64,000 bases of DNA from JACMLD01 sp044227095 (GTDB taxonomy: Bacteria > Bacteroidota > Bacteroidia > Chitinophagales > Chitinophagaceae): positions 1,736,001 through 1,800,000 of the forward strand of contig JBGAFV010000001.1 in NCBI GenBank assembly GCA_044227095.1, given 5' to 3'. Position numbers and translations under genes: made by a program. Positions 8,689-17,941 of the stretch are shown here, piece after piece. Within the stretch, counting starts at the first letter, position 1; every line of letters begins with the position of its first letter. Under the pieces are notes generated by a model, which was not told where the DNA came from, made no database searches, and was given only the letters and a program-made list of their open reading frames with translations.

Positions 8689-9798
8689 TTGAAACGAATT
8701 AATTATATCACAAACATACCTTTTGAAGAAGCTTCAGGCGGATGGTCTGGTATGAATTATCATATCTGTCGACAACTGGCTCAAAGGCTTGATGTACATG
8801 CTATTCAAGATATCAATCCCGCTTATATACTTCATGAAAGGATAGTGTCTAAAGTGAGACGTCAATTGGGGATGACTAGTTTATATCCCGCGTTTACACA
8901 TACACGGCTACAGCAAATTGCATCAATGGTTGAAAGCAAAATTGACAAAACCACTTCAATGAATTTTTTTCATGGCGCTACTCCATGGATACATGTAAAG
9001 TCTGATTTGCCTTATGCTTTATATATGGATGCTTGTTTTGCCACTTATATTGATATCTATCATGATAAAAGTCTATTTAACGAAAAACAATTAAGTAGTA
9101 TTTATAAAAAAGAAATTTCTTTTTTGCAAAAAGCTGGGAAAGTTTTTTTTAGCTCATTATGGGCACTAAACGATACTAAAAAGAGATATCAAATAGAAGG
9201 TAAGAATTTTTTGGTTGCAGGATTGGGCGGTTACTTGGCTAATAACAAAAGCAATGGAAATAAAAACGGGCTTTATTTTTTATTTGCAGGGCTTGATTTT
9301 ATCGGAAAAGGGGGAGATAAAGTTGTAAGGGCCTTTAAAAAAATACATGCAACCAACCCGCAATATTCACTAAAGATAGCCGGGCAAAAACCTCCTAATG
9401 AATACTTAAACAACGACGGAGTTGAATATGTAGGTTTTTTTGATAAAAGCAAACCAAGTGATTTTGATAATCTAACAAGACTCTTTAGCGAAGCCACTGC
9501 TTTCGTTTTGCCTACATCAAAAGATATAACACCGTTAGTAATAATAGAAGCAGGCAGCGTTGGCTGCCCTGTTATTTCAGTTAATAATTTTGGTATCCCT
9601 GAAATGGTGAAACATATGGAGACTGGTATACTGGTTGAGCAAGGAGAAAATCTTGAATGGGAATTACAAAAAGCAATGTTATTATTGGCTGAAGACAACG
9701 AACTAAGAAACAGGCTGGGTACAAACTCCCGAACCTATGTATCTGAGTATTTCAATTGGAACAGGACCGGGGAGTTTATTTTTAATGGCATACTGTGA
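8689..9798 (+). CDS. Glycosyltransferase family 4
   Basis: About 370 residues, GT-B fold. The C-terminal domain carries FLFAGLDFIGKGGDKVVRAF and the retaining-GT donor motif DITPLVIIEAGSVGCPVISV (an E-x7-E-like block). The N-terminus MKRINYITNIPFEEASGGWSG suits a start at TTG 8689; a TTG at 8674 would add five residues (FCLTL) that look unlike a family start. It probably adds a sugar to the growing repeat unit. Confidence 0.84.
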   Translation: MKRINYITNIPFEEASGGWSGMNYHICRQLAQRLDVHAIQDINPAYILHERIVSKVRRQLGMTSLYPAFTHTRLQQIASMVESKIDKTTSMNFFHGATPWIHVKSDLPYALYMDACFATYIDIYHDKSLFNEKQLSSIYKKEISFLQKAGKVFFSSLWALNDTKKRYQIEGKNFLVAGLGGYLANNKSNGNKNGLYFLFAGLDFIGKGGDKVVRAFKKIHATNPQYSLKIAGQKPPNEYLNNDGVEYVGFFDKSKPSDFDNLTRLFSEATAFVLPTSKDITPLVIIEAGSVGCPVISVNNFGIPEMVKHMETGILVEQGENLEWELQKAMLLLAEDNELRNRLGTNSRTYVSEYFNWNRTGEFIFNGIL

Positions 9799-9813
9799 AT
9801 ATGATAAACAACT

Positions 9814-10737
9814 ATGGAAAAGATATCGGTTATCATTTGTACATATAACCCTAATAAGAAAATATTTGAACGCTGCCTAAAAGCTATTTCAGCTTCCATG
9901 GCTAATATTACAATAGCAGAAATTATTATTGTTGATAATAATTCAACCAATGCTGTTTCAACAGAAAATTATGTACTGGATTTTCTTTCACTTAACAGGA
10001 ATGCAAAAGTTGTTATAGAAAAGAAACAAGGGCTTACGCCTGCAAGGTTAAAAGGTATAACAGAGTCAACGGGTGATTTACTGATATTTATTGATGACGA
10101 TAATATTATAGCTCCGGATTTTTTTGAACAAGGTATAAATGTGTCAAAAACAAATGAAAATATTGGCGCATGGAGCGGACAGGTTTTGCTTGAATTTGAA
10201 AAAGAACCGGAAGCATGGACAAAAAAATATTGGGGCTTATTGGTATATAGGGAATTTCATGAAGACTATTGGTCAAACCTTCCGCATCTTGAAGCTACAA
10301 TGCCTTGTGGTGCTGGCTTGTTTATCCGAAAAAATGTAGCTGATTTTTATTACAATTTGCATGAAACAGGGCTACGTGAAATACAATTAGATAGAAGTGG
10401 TAAATCATTGTTTTCCGGGGGGGATAATGATATGGCAGGGTGTGCATGTGATATAGGATTGGGTGTTGGCTTGTTTCATAAAATATCTGTAACACATTGC
10501 ATACCTTCTTTTCGTGTTGAGAAAGAATATCTTTTAAGACTAGCTGGCGGAATTGCTGCATCAACAATAGTATTAAAATCCTATAGGGGTATAATAAGTA
10601 ACCCGCCTTCGTATAAAACAAGAATTGCAAATGGTATAAGATTGATTATTAAAAACCCAATAGAAAAATTGTTTTTTAAAGCAATTCTTGATGGCGAAAA
10701 AAAAGGTAGATCTTTGGTTAAACAGTATAAAAAATAA
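9814..10737 (+). CDS. Glycosyltransferase family 2
   Basis: A GT-A glycosyltransferase of 307 residues. It opens with EKISVIICTYNPNKKIFERC and has the donor/metal motif LLIFIDDDNIIAPDFF (about residues 89-104) and a C-terminal FSGGDNDMAGCACDIG block that resembles the acceptor/catalytic base region. The gene ends at TAA 10737 just after an A8 run at 10697-10704, and a different frame stays open for 43 codons across that run. The C-terminus may therefore be altered by a one-base indel (see the separate entry). Confidence 0.85.
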   Translation: MEKISVIICTYNPNKKIFERCLKAISASMANITIAEIIIVDNNSTNAVSTENYVLDFLSLNRNAKVVIEKKQGLTPARLKGITESTGDLLIFIDDDNIIAPDFFEQGINVSKTNENIGAWSGQVLLEFEKEPEAWTKKYWGLLVYREFHEDYWSNLPHLEATMPCGAGLFIRKNVADFYYNLHETGLREIQLDRSGKSLFSGGDNDMAGCACDIGLGVGLFHKISVTHCIPSFRVEKEYLLRLAGGIAASTIVLKSYRGIISNPPSYKTRIANGIRLIIKNPIEKLFFKAILDGEKKGRSLVKQYKK

Positions 10738-10822
10738 TTTTATTGCACTAATAAAACTTACAAGATATTTCGGATATGCGTTTGCAAAACAAATATTGTT
10801 TAAAGAATTGAATATATTTTAA
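10691..10822 (+). other. Open out-of-frame continuation after the A8 tract of the GT2 gene
   Basis: An ATG at 10691 begins a 43-codon frame that crosses the A8 run and ends at TAA 10820-10822, past the GT2 stop. It would encode a basic, aromatic tail including VDLWLNSIKNNFIALIKL and YFGYAFAKQILFKELNIF. It looks protein-like and fills the otherwise unexplained 99-base gap before the next gene. Removing one A from the tract would fuse it to the GT2 protein. It may be the lost or slippage-controlled C-terminus of that enzyme, or a chance open frame. Confidence 0.35.
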
Positions 10823-10836
10823 AAGCATAGTAATTA

Positions 10837-11589
10837 ATGAAAAAAATACTCAAATCATTATTGATAAAAAATGGATATACTCTCGGAAGTACAAAGTATA
10901 TCTTAAAACAGGTTTTGAATAATGATCATACTCTAAAACTGAATTTCGACCATGTATTATCCGACTATATTTTGAATAGGGCGAACGAACATCCGTTTAG
11001 TTTTATTCAGATTGGAGCTTTCGATGGAATTGAATGTGATCCACTGCGCAAATATTTATTAAAATATGATTGGAAGGGAATCTTAATGGAGCCGCAACCA
11101 ATACCATTTAACAAACTTCAAAAGGAATATGCAAACAGGCCCCTTTTAAAAGTTTTAAATGCAGCTATTGGTAAAGCAAAGGGCCAAACATCATTATTTA
11201 CATTAGACGGGAGTGATATTCCTGAATGGTCAAAAGGTATGGCTTCATTCGATAAACAGAATATTTTAAAACACAGTTATTTGATCCCTGATCTTGAAAA
11301 GAAAATTCGTGAAATAGAAATTAGTACTATAACATTTGAAGATATATTCTTAATGAATACATTACAGCACCTGGATTTATTGCAAGTAGATACTGAAGGT
11401 TTTGACGCAGAGATTATTTCAATGTTCCCTTTCAATAAATTAAAGCCTGCCATTATTCATTTTGAATCGAAACACATTAAAAAAGATCGCTTAGAGAGCC
11501 TATTGGATTTTTTAATCAGGCATGGATATTATTTTGCTTACGACGGGGAAGAAGATATGATGGCGGTATTAAAAAATTCGGGTAGCTAA
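10837..11589 (+). CDS. FkbM family methyltransferase (second of three)
   Basis: 250 residues of the FkbM type. Here motif I is diverged (FIQIGAFDGIECDPLRKYL, about residues 60-78), followed by GILMEPQPIPFNKLQKEY and the typical LLQVDTEGFDAEIISMF (about 182-198). This subgroup often occurs in surface-glycan loci. A sugar hydroxyl is the likely target. Its short N-terminal region (KKILKSLLIKNGY) is basic, not a clear signal peptide. Confidence 0.82.
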   Translation: MKKILKSLLIKNGYTLGSTKYILKQVLNNDHTLKLNFDHVLSDYILNRANEHPFSFIQIGAFDGIECDPLRKYLLKYDWKGILMEPQPIPFNKLQKEYANRPLLKVLNAAIGKAKGQTSLFTLDGSDIPEWSKGMASFDKQNILKHSYLIPDLEKKIREIEISTITFEDIFLMNTLQHLDLLQVDTEGFDAEIISMFPFNKLKPAIIHFESKHIKKDRLESLLDFLIRHGYYFAYDGEEDMMAVLKNSGS

Positions 11590-11633
11590 TTTTAATGTAG
11601 TGCATATTTAAAACATTTTTTAACTCAGTTATA

Positions 11634-12455
11634 ATGACTTTTGATCAATTTTACCGGAAGCTTCCGTCTTTTAAAGGGAAACTTCGCCTGGCAAATATGC
11701 TGTTTGGGCGTGCTGCAACCAATAAATATGTAGAAACAAAATCGGGCAATTTTTTTCTGCCCAATTTAAAAGACAACCAATATTTTGAAATTTATACCAA
11801 AGGCAATTATGAACCAGACCTGGTGAAGTTTATTGTAAAAGCGCTTCCGCCAAATGGATGCTTGCTCGATATTGGTGCAAATATTGGTTCTGTCGCTATA
11901 CCAGTTGCTTTAGCAAGACCCGATGTTAAAATAATATCTGTAGAAGCATTGCCAAGAAATTTTGAATTTCTTTTAAAAAATATACAAGCCAATAAGCTAA
12001 CTAACATACATGCTTTAAATGTATGTTGTTCAAATGTAGATGGCAAAGTGATGAAATTTTATCATCATGAATATAAGGTTGGCAGTAGCTCTTTTCATTC
12101 TCTTCATAGTAAAGACTATGTAGAACTCATTACAAAAACGCTTGACAGGCAACTTGAGGAATTGGGTATTGATAAAGCAGATGTAATGAAAATTGATACG
12201 GAGGGATCTGAGGCATTAATTTTTCAAGGAGCTTCCAACTTATTTAAAAAATCGAAGCCTGTTGTATTATTTGAGTTTAATGAATTTTATGAAAAGGCTG
12301 TTGAAGGCCTTCAATCGGGAGACGCACAACAGTTATTATTAAATGAAGGATATCAAATTTTTAATTTTGATTCCTACCCAAATGAAAAACCTTTCCCAGA
12401 AGCTTTAGTTAAAGGCTCGGGGGAATTTTTGGCAATACATGGGTTAAAAAACTAA
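11634..12455 (+). CDS. FkbM family methyltransferase (third of three)
   Basis: 273 residues with a clear SAM site LLDIGANIGSVAIPVALA (about residues 79-96), IISVEALPRNFEFLLKNI and the FkbM block VMKIDTEGSEALIFQGA (about 183-199). It lies 44 bases downstream of the second FkbM gene. Its motif I differs from that of its neighbours, so the three look like separate acquisitions or old paralogues rather than a recent tandem copy. Substrate unknown; sugar O-methylation is the likely role. Confidence 0.87.
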   Translation: MTFDQFYRKLPSFKGKLRLANMLFGRAATNKYVETKSGNFFLPNLKDNQYFEIYTKGNYEPDLVKFIVKALPPNGCLLDIGANIGSVAIPVALARPDVKIISVEALPRNFEFLLKNIQANKLTNIHALNVCCSNVDGKVMKFYHHEYKVGSSSFHSLHSKDYVELITKTLDRQLEELGIDKADVMKIDTEGSEALIFQGASNLFKKSKPVVLFEFNEFYEKAVEGLQSGDAQQLLLNEGYQIFNFDSYPNEKPFPEALVKGSGEFLAIHGLKN

Positions 12456-12521
12456 ATGTATTTTCATTTATCAGGTGCTATCATAATAAATTTTATTCGC
12501 CGTAAAAAAAGAATACTGTCA

Positions 12522-13661
12522 ATGAGTAAAACACTCAATGAAGTTTTGTCAAATGGCAGAGAGAACAATTTTAATGCTATTCGTCTTTTAATGGCTTTGG
12601 GTGTGTTATATAATCATTCATTCAAATTATTTAATAATAACGGAAGGCAGGATGTTGTTAACTATTTGTTTGGTTTTTTCGATGCGGGTAGTTTATCTGT
12701 AGCAGTTTTCTTCCTTATATCAGGAATGTTGCTAACGCAATCTTTTTTTAATACACAAAGCAGAATAAAATTTATTTTAAAAAGGATAATGAGAATTTTT
12801 CCCGGATTGTTGGTTTGCCTTTTATTTACTGTTTTTATTGTTGGAACAATTAATACAACATTTCCTTTACAACAATATTTTTCAGATAGGGCTGTATACA
12901 GGTATTTCTATAACATTTTTTTGAGCAATGAAGTGTTTGCGTATAATCTTCCCGGGGTTTTTACAACCAATAAATGTCCGTTGGTTGTAAATGGCAGTTT
13001 ATGGACGCTGCCTTTTGAATTACTCTGTTATATCTTTCTTTTCATTATTTTATCAGTTGCTTTTTTTTCTATTTCAAAAAAACATGGAGTTCTAAAAAAG
13101 GTTTTGTTTTTTTTGCTGGTTATTTATTTTAGTGCCTATTTATTAAATGGTGTATACATTATTTCAAGAATAAAAGAACTAGTTACCGGTTTTAGCACTG
13201 ATCTTGTGGCGGATAATAACCCGGTGTTTCTTTTTTTCTTTTTTGGAACCGGCATGTTGTTCTATTTATTCAGGAACTACATCAGGCTAAATTATTTTTA
13301 TTTTTTGTGTATTTCTATCCTACTTGCTCTAGCACATAATTTTCATCTTTCGTTTTTGCAAAGATTCCTTGAATCGGCCACTATTGCTTATGGAACAATT
13401 GTGCTGGCAGGTGCAAAATGGTTGCACCCGGCCAATTTTAAATTAGACCCGTCCTACGGTATTTATTTGTACGCATGGCCAGTTCAGCAAACTTTTGCTC
13501 ACTATTTTAACCTGGGTTCGTACGAGAGTATGTTGTATACTATCCCCACATCTGTATTGCTAGGATGTCTCTCCTATAAATTTATTGAAGGCCCTGCACT
13601 GGCGACTGTAGGTCCGTTTTATAAGCGATTGATTAAGGAGAACGAATTGGTAATGGCGTAG
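12522..13661 (+). CDS. OafA/YrhL-type acyltransferase family 3 (polysaccharide O-acylation)
   Basis: An integral membrane acyltransferase with about ten membrane spans. The family opening NNFNAIRLLMALGVLYNHSF contains the conserved Arg and catalytic-type His near the N-terminus; SVAVFFLISGMLL and the C-terminal YGIYLYAWPVQQ are also typical. It is expected to acetylate a sugar at the membrane using cytoplasmic acetyl-CoA. ATG at 12456, directly after the preceding stop, would add 22 residues (YFHLSGAIIINFIRRKK...); ATG at 12522 fits the family better. This is the second integral-membrane acyltransferase of the locus, after the MBOAT. Confidence 0.87.
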   Translation: MSKTLNEVLSNGRENNFNAIRLLMALGVLYNHSFKLFNNNGRQDVVNYLFGFFDAGSLSVAVFFLISGMLLTQSFFNTQSRIKFILKRIMRIFPGLLVCLLFTVFIVGTINTTFPLQQYFSDRAVYRYFYNIFLSNEVFAYNLPGVFTTNKCPLVVNGSLWTLPFELLCYIFLFIILSVAFFSISKKHGVLKKVLFFLLVIYFSAYLLNGVYIISRIKELVTGFSTDLVADNNPVFLFFFFGTGMLFYLFRNYIRLNYFYFLCISILLALAHNFHLSFLQRFLESATIAYGTIVLAGAKWLHPANFKLDPSYGIYLYAWPVQQTFAHYFNLGSYESMLYTIPTSVLLGCLSYKFIEGPALATVGPFYKRLIKENELVMA

Positions 13662-13664
13662 TGC

Positions 13665-14816
13665 TTGCTTAAATTATATTCTGGCTTGATTAAGATTATT
13701 CATATTGTAGAGAACCTTGACAAAGGTGCTGTGGAGAATTGGCTTATACGGGTGTTCCTGGAAAGCAGGAAACTTAGACCTGATTGGCAATGGACGTTTT
13801 ATTGTATTCTTGGTAAAGAAGGGAGATTGGATGAAATAGTCAAAGCAGCAGGCGGAAAAATTATTTACTCGCCTTATTGGATCAGCGATAAGTTGCTATT
13901 TCTGAAAGCCCTTAGAAAAACATTAAAGAGCGATAGGTATGATATTATTCATTCTCACCACGATTATTTAAGCGGTTTTTATTTGTTTGCTACTGCTGGC
14001 ATAAAGTTTAAGAAAAGAATACTTCAGGTACATAACACGGATAAAATACTTCCTGTAGGAAGTGAACGGTTACAAAAATCTTTATTACCCATTTTTAAAA
14101 AATCAGCAGTTTATTTCAGTAATCTTATTATTGGAATTTCAAAGAATACACTTTTAGAATTTGCAGGCTCACTATCTAACAATAAAAAAAAATACCGCGT
14201 TTTATATTACGGAATAGACCTTACACCTTTTGACATTATTGCTACAAGCAATAATTTATTTTACAAGGAGATGAATATACCTGTGAATGCAAGAGTACTG
14301 CTTTTTATAGGCAGACTAAATGTGTTGAAGAACCCGGTATTTGTTGTTGAAATTCTTGCTGCTCTTAGTAAAAAGAGAAAAGATGTATATGCCATTTTTG
14401 TAGGAAATGGAGATGAAGCCACTATTTTGAATAAAGCTATTGAACTTGGCCTAAAGGATAAAATACGTTTGGCAGGTTGGAGAAATGATACAGTTGCGCT
14501 TATGAAAGCGGCAGATATTTTTGTTTTCCCTCGTGCTGAATATCCGAAAGAAGGGCTTGGATTGGTGGTGGTTGAAGCCCAGGCCGCTGGTCTGCCAATG
14601 TTATTGTCTAAAGGAATAGTGGAAGATGCAATAGAGATACCAGCGTTGGCCCACGTTCTTCCATTAAATAATAACCCGGAAGAATGGGCTGTAGAAGCTG
14701 ATAAAATTTTAAACACAGATAGCATTGATAGAGGGCAAGCATATCTGGAGATGAAAAAATCGAAATTTGAAATGAAAAGAGCTACAGAAAATTTTATAAA
14801 TCTGTATGAAGAGTGA
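13665..14816 (+). CDS. Glycosyltransferase family 4
   Basis: 383 residues, GT-B. The N-terminal part has IIHIVENLDKGAVENWLIRV, and the C-terminal part has ARVLLFIGRLNVLKNP and the donor motif EGLGLVVVEAQAAGLPML (about residues 298-315). It starts at TTG 13665, or at TTG 13686 directly before IKIIHIV. Its 3' end overlaps the next, similar glycosyltransferase by 11 bases. The pair share the layout of N- and C-terminal motifs and may add consecutive residues. Confidence 0.86.
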   Translation: MLKLYSGLIKIIHIVENLDKGAVENWLIRVFLESRKLRPDWQWTFYCILGKEGRLDEIVKAAGGKIIYSPYWISDKLLFLKALRKTLKSDRYDIIHSHHDYLSGFYLFATAGIKFKKRILQVHNTDKILPVGSERLQKSLLPIFKKSAVYFSNLIIGISKNTLLEFAGSLSNNKKKYRVLYYGIDLTPFDIIATSNNLFYKEMNIPVNARVLLFIGRLNVLKNPVFVVEILAALSKKRKDVYAIFVGNGDEATILNKAIELGLKDKIRLAGWRNDTVALMKAADIFVFPRAEYPKEGLGLVVVEAQAAGLPMLLSKGIVEDAIEIPALAHVLPLNNNPEEWAVEADKILNTDSIDRGQAYLEMKKSKFEMKRATENFINLYEE

Positions 14817-16029
14817 GTGCCCACAAAAGATAAAAGTTCTTCATATTATAGATGGTTTTGGAGCTGGTGGAGCTGAAACATGGTTACTTGCAGTTACACG
14901 TTATCTTCAATCGCATCCGGAAACTGGCTTGCATATCGATTTTCTTGCAACTGGAGGGCAGTCTTCAATTTATGATGAAGAAATTTTACAAACCGGGGCA
15001 AGAATTTTTTATATTAAATATTCAATTAAAAAATATTTTTCATTCCGTAGATCTTTTATAGAATTGCTTAAGAAAGAAAAATATGATGCAGTACATGATC
15101 ATCAGGATTTTATTTCGGGATGGCATTTTTTATCTGGATTAGGTTTTTTGCCCCCAATAAAAATTGCACACTTGCACAACCCTTATAATTTTGTACACAA
15201 TTATGTAGTTAATCCGGGTAGATGGCTATCATTCAGACTTGGACGATTATTAACGGTTTTACTTACTACCAAGATAACAGGTACTTCAAATGCTGTAATG
15301 GATGAATATGGATATAACAAGTGGCCATATAAATCAAAAAGAGTTGAACCAGCATACTGTGGATTCGATGTAAAGAAATTTCAATTTGATAAAAATAGAA
15401 AAGCAATTCTTTGTAATGAGTTAGGCTGGAATCCGGAACTTTCTAAGATTGCTTTATTTACAGGTAGGATAGGCCTGCACGGATATGATGCAGCTAAAAA
15501 CCAAAAAAACCCTGAATTTGCATATCAAGTTGCCAAAATTCTGATTACAGCAAATGAAAACTGGCGATTTTTATTTGTAGGATTTAAAGGGTCTCTTGGA
15601 GCTACAATGGAAGCCGAAATTATTGCAGAAGGGAAAGAAGATAAAATAAAATTTTTGGGCTTAAGAAATGACGTTTCTTCAATTATGTCTGCATCAGACG
15701 TACTTGTTTTTCCTTCTCTTTGGGAAGGGTTAGGTATGGTAGTGGTAGAAGCTCAAGCTTCTGGTTTACCTGTAGTTATTTCTAATACAGTTCCAAAAGA
15801 AGCTATTGTCATAAAAGAATTGGTAAGCATAAAAAAATTAAAAGCAGGGCCTGTTGAATGGGTAAATGAAATACTTCATGTAGCCCAAATTCCTTTAAGA
15901 CGAGAAATGTATTCTTCAGGCATTGCTAAATCTGTTTTTTCCATAGAACATTCCGTAGATAAATTAATACAACTCTATTCCCTAAACCATGATTGTAAAA
16001 AGGATATTTATCAATACCTACAAATATGA
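14806..16029 (+). CDS. Glycosyltransferase family 4
   Basis: 407 residues, GT-B. KVLHIIDGFGAGGAETWLLAV is the Gly-rich acceptor-side loop, ALFTGRIGLHGYDAAKNQKN opens the donor domain and EGLGMVVVEAQASGLPVVIS is the retaining-GT motif. It overlaps the upstream GT4 by 11 bases and the downstream gene by 41 bases, so translation of this run is probably coupled. It resembles the preceding gene closely enough in motif order to be an old paralogue. Confidence 0.87.
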   Translation: MKSECPQKIKVLHIIDGFGAGGAETWLLAVTRYLQSHPETGLHIDFLATGGQSSIYDEEILQTGARIFYIKYSIKKYFSFRRSFIELLKKEKYDAVHDHQDFISGWHFLSGLGFLPPIKIAHLHNPYNFVHNYVVNPGRWLSFRLGRLLTVLLTTKITGTSNAVMDEYGYNKWPYKSKRVEPAYCGFDVKKFQFDKNRKAILCNELGWNPELSKIALFTGRIGLHGYDAAKNQKNPEFAYQVAKILITANENWRFLFVGFKGSLGATMEAEIIAEGKEDKIKFLGLRNDVSSIMSASDVLVFPSLWEGLGMVVVEAQASGLPVVISNTVPKEAIVIKELVSIKKLKAGPVEWVNEILHVAQIPLRREMYSSGIAKSVFSIEHSVDKLIQLYSLNHDCKKDIYQYLQI

Positions 16030-16888
16030 TTTTCAATTTGCAAGAATTTGCATAGCAAGTGTGAGGTATTGGTACCCGGATATACCCATTTATCTTATAA
16101 AAGATACAGGGGCTGGTTATTTCAGTACAAAGCTTGTAGAAAAAAAATGGAGTGTCAATATTTTTGAAACTCATAAAAAAAGTTTTGGATGGGGATATGG
16201 CAAACTGGAGCCACTTTTTATTCAAGATGACGCTTCTTTCTTGGTGCTTGATGCAGACACAGTTTTTACCGGACCCGTAGTAGATAAAGTAAAAGATATA
16301 CAAGCACAATTCATAGTTGATGATGAAGAGCAACCCGCCAGCCGTTTTAATGAAATTTATTACAACCTGGAAAGGATAAATGAAATTGCTGTTGATTTTA
16401 AATATCCGGGCTATAGCTTTAATTCTGGACAATGGTTTGGTACTTCTGGGATAGTTTCAAGAGAAGATTTTGCCAAAACACTTGATTGGACTGATCCGCC
16501 AAAGCCCAAGTTTCCTGACATTGTATTTAATGGCGATCAGGCAAACCTCAATTTTGTATTTCATCTTAAAGAGCAGACAGAGCAATTATCAATCAGCAGG
16601 ACAAAACTTATGATTTGGCCAAATGCCGGAAATGCTGATTTCCTTAATCTGGCACATATAAAAGCAAAGCAAACAAACAATGCCTTTGTAATTCATTGGG
16701 CTGGTATGAAATTTAAAAAAATAACCACCCTCCCAAGAGCTGATATTTTACAATTTTATAAAAAATTCTATTATACAAAAATGAGCAAGCTACAGCCGCT
16801 TGCCGATGCTTTTAATTTTATCTATCTCTATTATGAAAAAAAAGCGAACTTATTTTTTAATAAAATAACAAAGCGGAGTTCTCGTTAA
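15989..16888 (+). CDS. GT-A-type glycosyltransferase-like protein
   Basis: 299 residues. The N-terminal half is glycosyltransferase-like: KRIFINTYKYDFQFARICIASVRYWYP, GYGKLEPLFI and the metal/donor motif FLVLDADTVFTGPV (about residues 82-95), a DxD block like that of GT8 enzymes. Later FNGDQANLNFVF and a FVIHWAGMKFKK block match the GT8 acceptor/His region. Family membership is uncertain. The start overlaps the previous gene by 41 bases and the stop overlaps the next ATG by one base. Confidence 0.68.
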   Translation: MIVKRIFINTYKYDFQFARICIASVRYWYPDIPIYLIKDTGAGYFSTKLVEKKWSVNIFETHKKSFGWGYGKLEPLFIQDDASFLVLDADTVFTGPVVDKVKDIQAQFIVDDEEQPASRFNEIYYNLERINEIAVDFKYPGYSFNSGQWFGTSGIVSREDFAKTLDWTDPPKPKFPDIVFNGDQANLNFVFHLKEQTEQLSISRTKLMIWPNAGNADFLNLAHIKAKQTNNAFVIHWAGMKFKKITTLPRADILQFYKKFYYTKMSKLQPLADAFNFIYLYYEKKANLFFNKITKRSSR

Positions 16889-17892
16889 TGCGTATTTTAT
16901 ATATAAGCCCCTATAGCATTGGAAGCACTAGCAGAATGCGAGGCAAATATTTGGAGCAAATACTCAACCCGAAAGAATTCAAAGTTGTTGATACCAGTAT
17001 ACCACTGGCGCAAACAAGTAGGTTATTTCGATCATTGGGCTGGAGGTATAAATTTGGCCCCCTTATTCACAATATTAACCGCTACATTTCAGATGCTCTA
17101 AAAGGTGATTATAGTTTTGATCTTGTATGGATAGACAAAGGAGTGTTTATAGAACCGGAAATTGTACAAAAATTGAAACAATATTCACATAAGCTTGTAC
17201 ACTATACACCAGATCCTGCATTTACATTTCACCGTTCGAAATTATTTTACAACGCTTTAAATTTATACGACTATTGTATTACTACTAAATCGTTCGAGAT
17301 AGATAATTATAGGGCTTATGGTGTTAAAACAATTTTCTGTACGCAAGGATATGACCCATTATTACACAAGCCTTACTATTCTTTTGATAAAAAGAAAGGA
17401 ATTGTTTTCATCGGACACAACGAAGGTGATAGAGAATATACGATTGCAAAATTAATTGAACAGAATATACAGGTAACTATTGCAGGTAACAGCTGGGGAA
17501 GATTTGCAAGAAAATACAGTAATAACAAGTATCTTATTTATAAAGGAAAGGGTATTTATGGAGAGCAATATGCAAAAGAATTATCAGCTGCTGCAATAGG
17601 ACTAGGGTTCCTTTCAAAATGGATTCCTGAGCTTCATACTACCCGAACGATAGAAATTCCAGCCTGTGGTACGGCCTTGGTTTCAGAAAGGAATGCAGAA
17701 ATAAGCTCAATTTTTTCAGATAATGATGTTATTTTTTTTGATCGAACAGAAGATATTACTGAGAAAGTGAAATATTATTTATCCAATTTGGAAGTTTTAA
17801 AACAAGTTACAGAAAATGGGCATCATAAAATAATAAATGGTGGTTTTAGCTATTTTGAAATTATGAATAGATTAGTGCAGCAAATAAAATAG
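16888..17892 (+). CDS. CgeB-like glycosyltransferase
   Basis: 334 residues resembling the CgeB/GT-B family found in spore-surface and capsule loci. It opens with MRILYISPYSIGSTSRMRGKY; the middle has FDLVWIDKGVFIEPEIV and KLVHYTPDPAFTFH; the C-terminal domain has IVFIGHNEGDREYTIAKL and TTRTIEIPACGTALVSER, the family's donor-site signature. It probably transfers one sugar. The ATG overlaps the previous TAA by one base. Confidence 0.8.
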   Translation: MRILYISPYSIGSTSRMRGKYLEQILNPKEFKVVDTSIPLAQTSRLFRSLGWRYKFGPLIHNINRYISDALKGDYSFDLVWIDKGVFIEPEIVQKLKQYSHKLVHYTPDPAFTFHRSKLFYNALNLYDYCITTKSFEIDNYRAYGVKTIFCTQGYDPLLHKPYYSFDKKKGIVFIGHNEGDREYTIAKLIEQNIQVTIAGNSWGRFARKYSNNKYLIYKGKGIYGEQYAKELSAAAIGLGFLSKWIPELHTTRTIEIPACGTALVSERNAEISSIFSDNDVIFFDRTEDITEKVKYYLSNLEVLKQVTENGHHKIINGGFSYFEIMNRLVQQIK

Positions 17893-17941
17893 AAAATGTT
17901 GCTTCAGAAGTGTTTTTTGATAACAATTAAGGTAAAAATAA

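Noticed and set aside
9273..9698. 141-codon minus-strand open frame
   Set aside because: It lies wholly inside a well-supported GT4 gene and has no recognisable protein features.
14261..14824. 187-codon minus-strand open frame
   Set aside because: It is antisense to the GT4 gene at 13665, is rich in Ser/Phe as typical of reverse reading of AT-rich genes, and has no known motif.
15926..16432. 168-codon minus-strand open frame
   Set aside because: It is antisense to two overlapping real genes and shows no domain.
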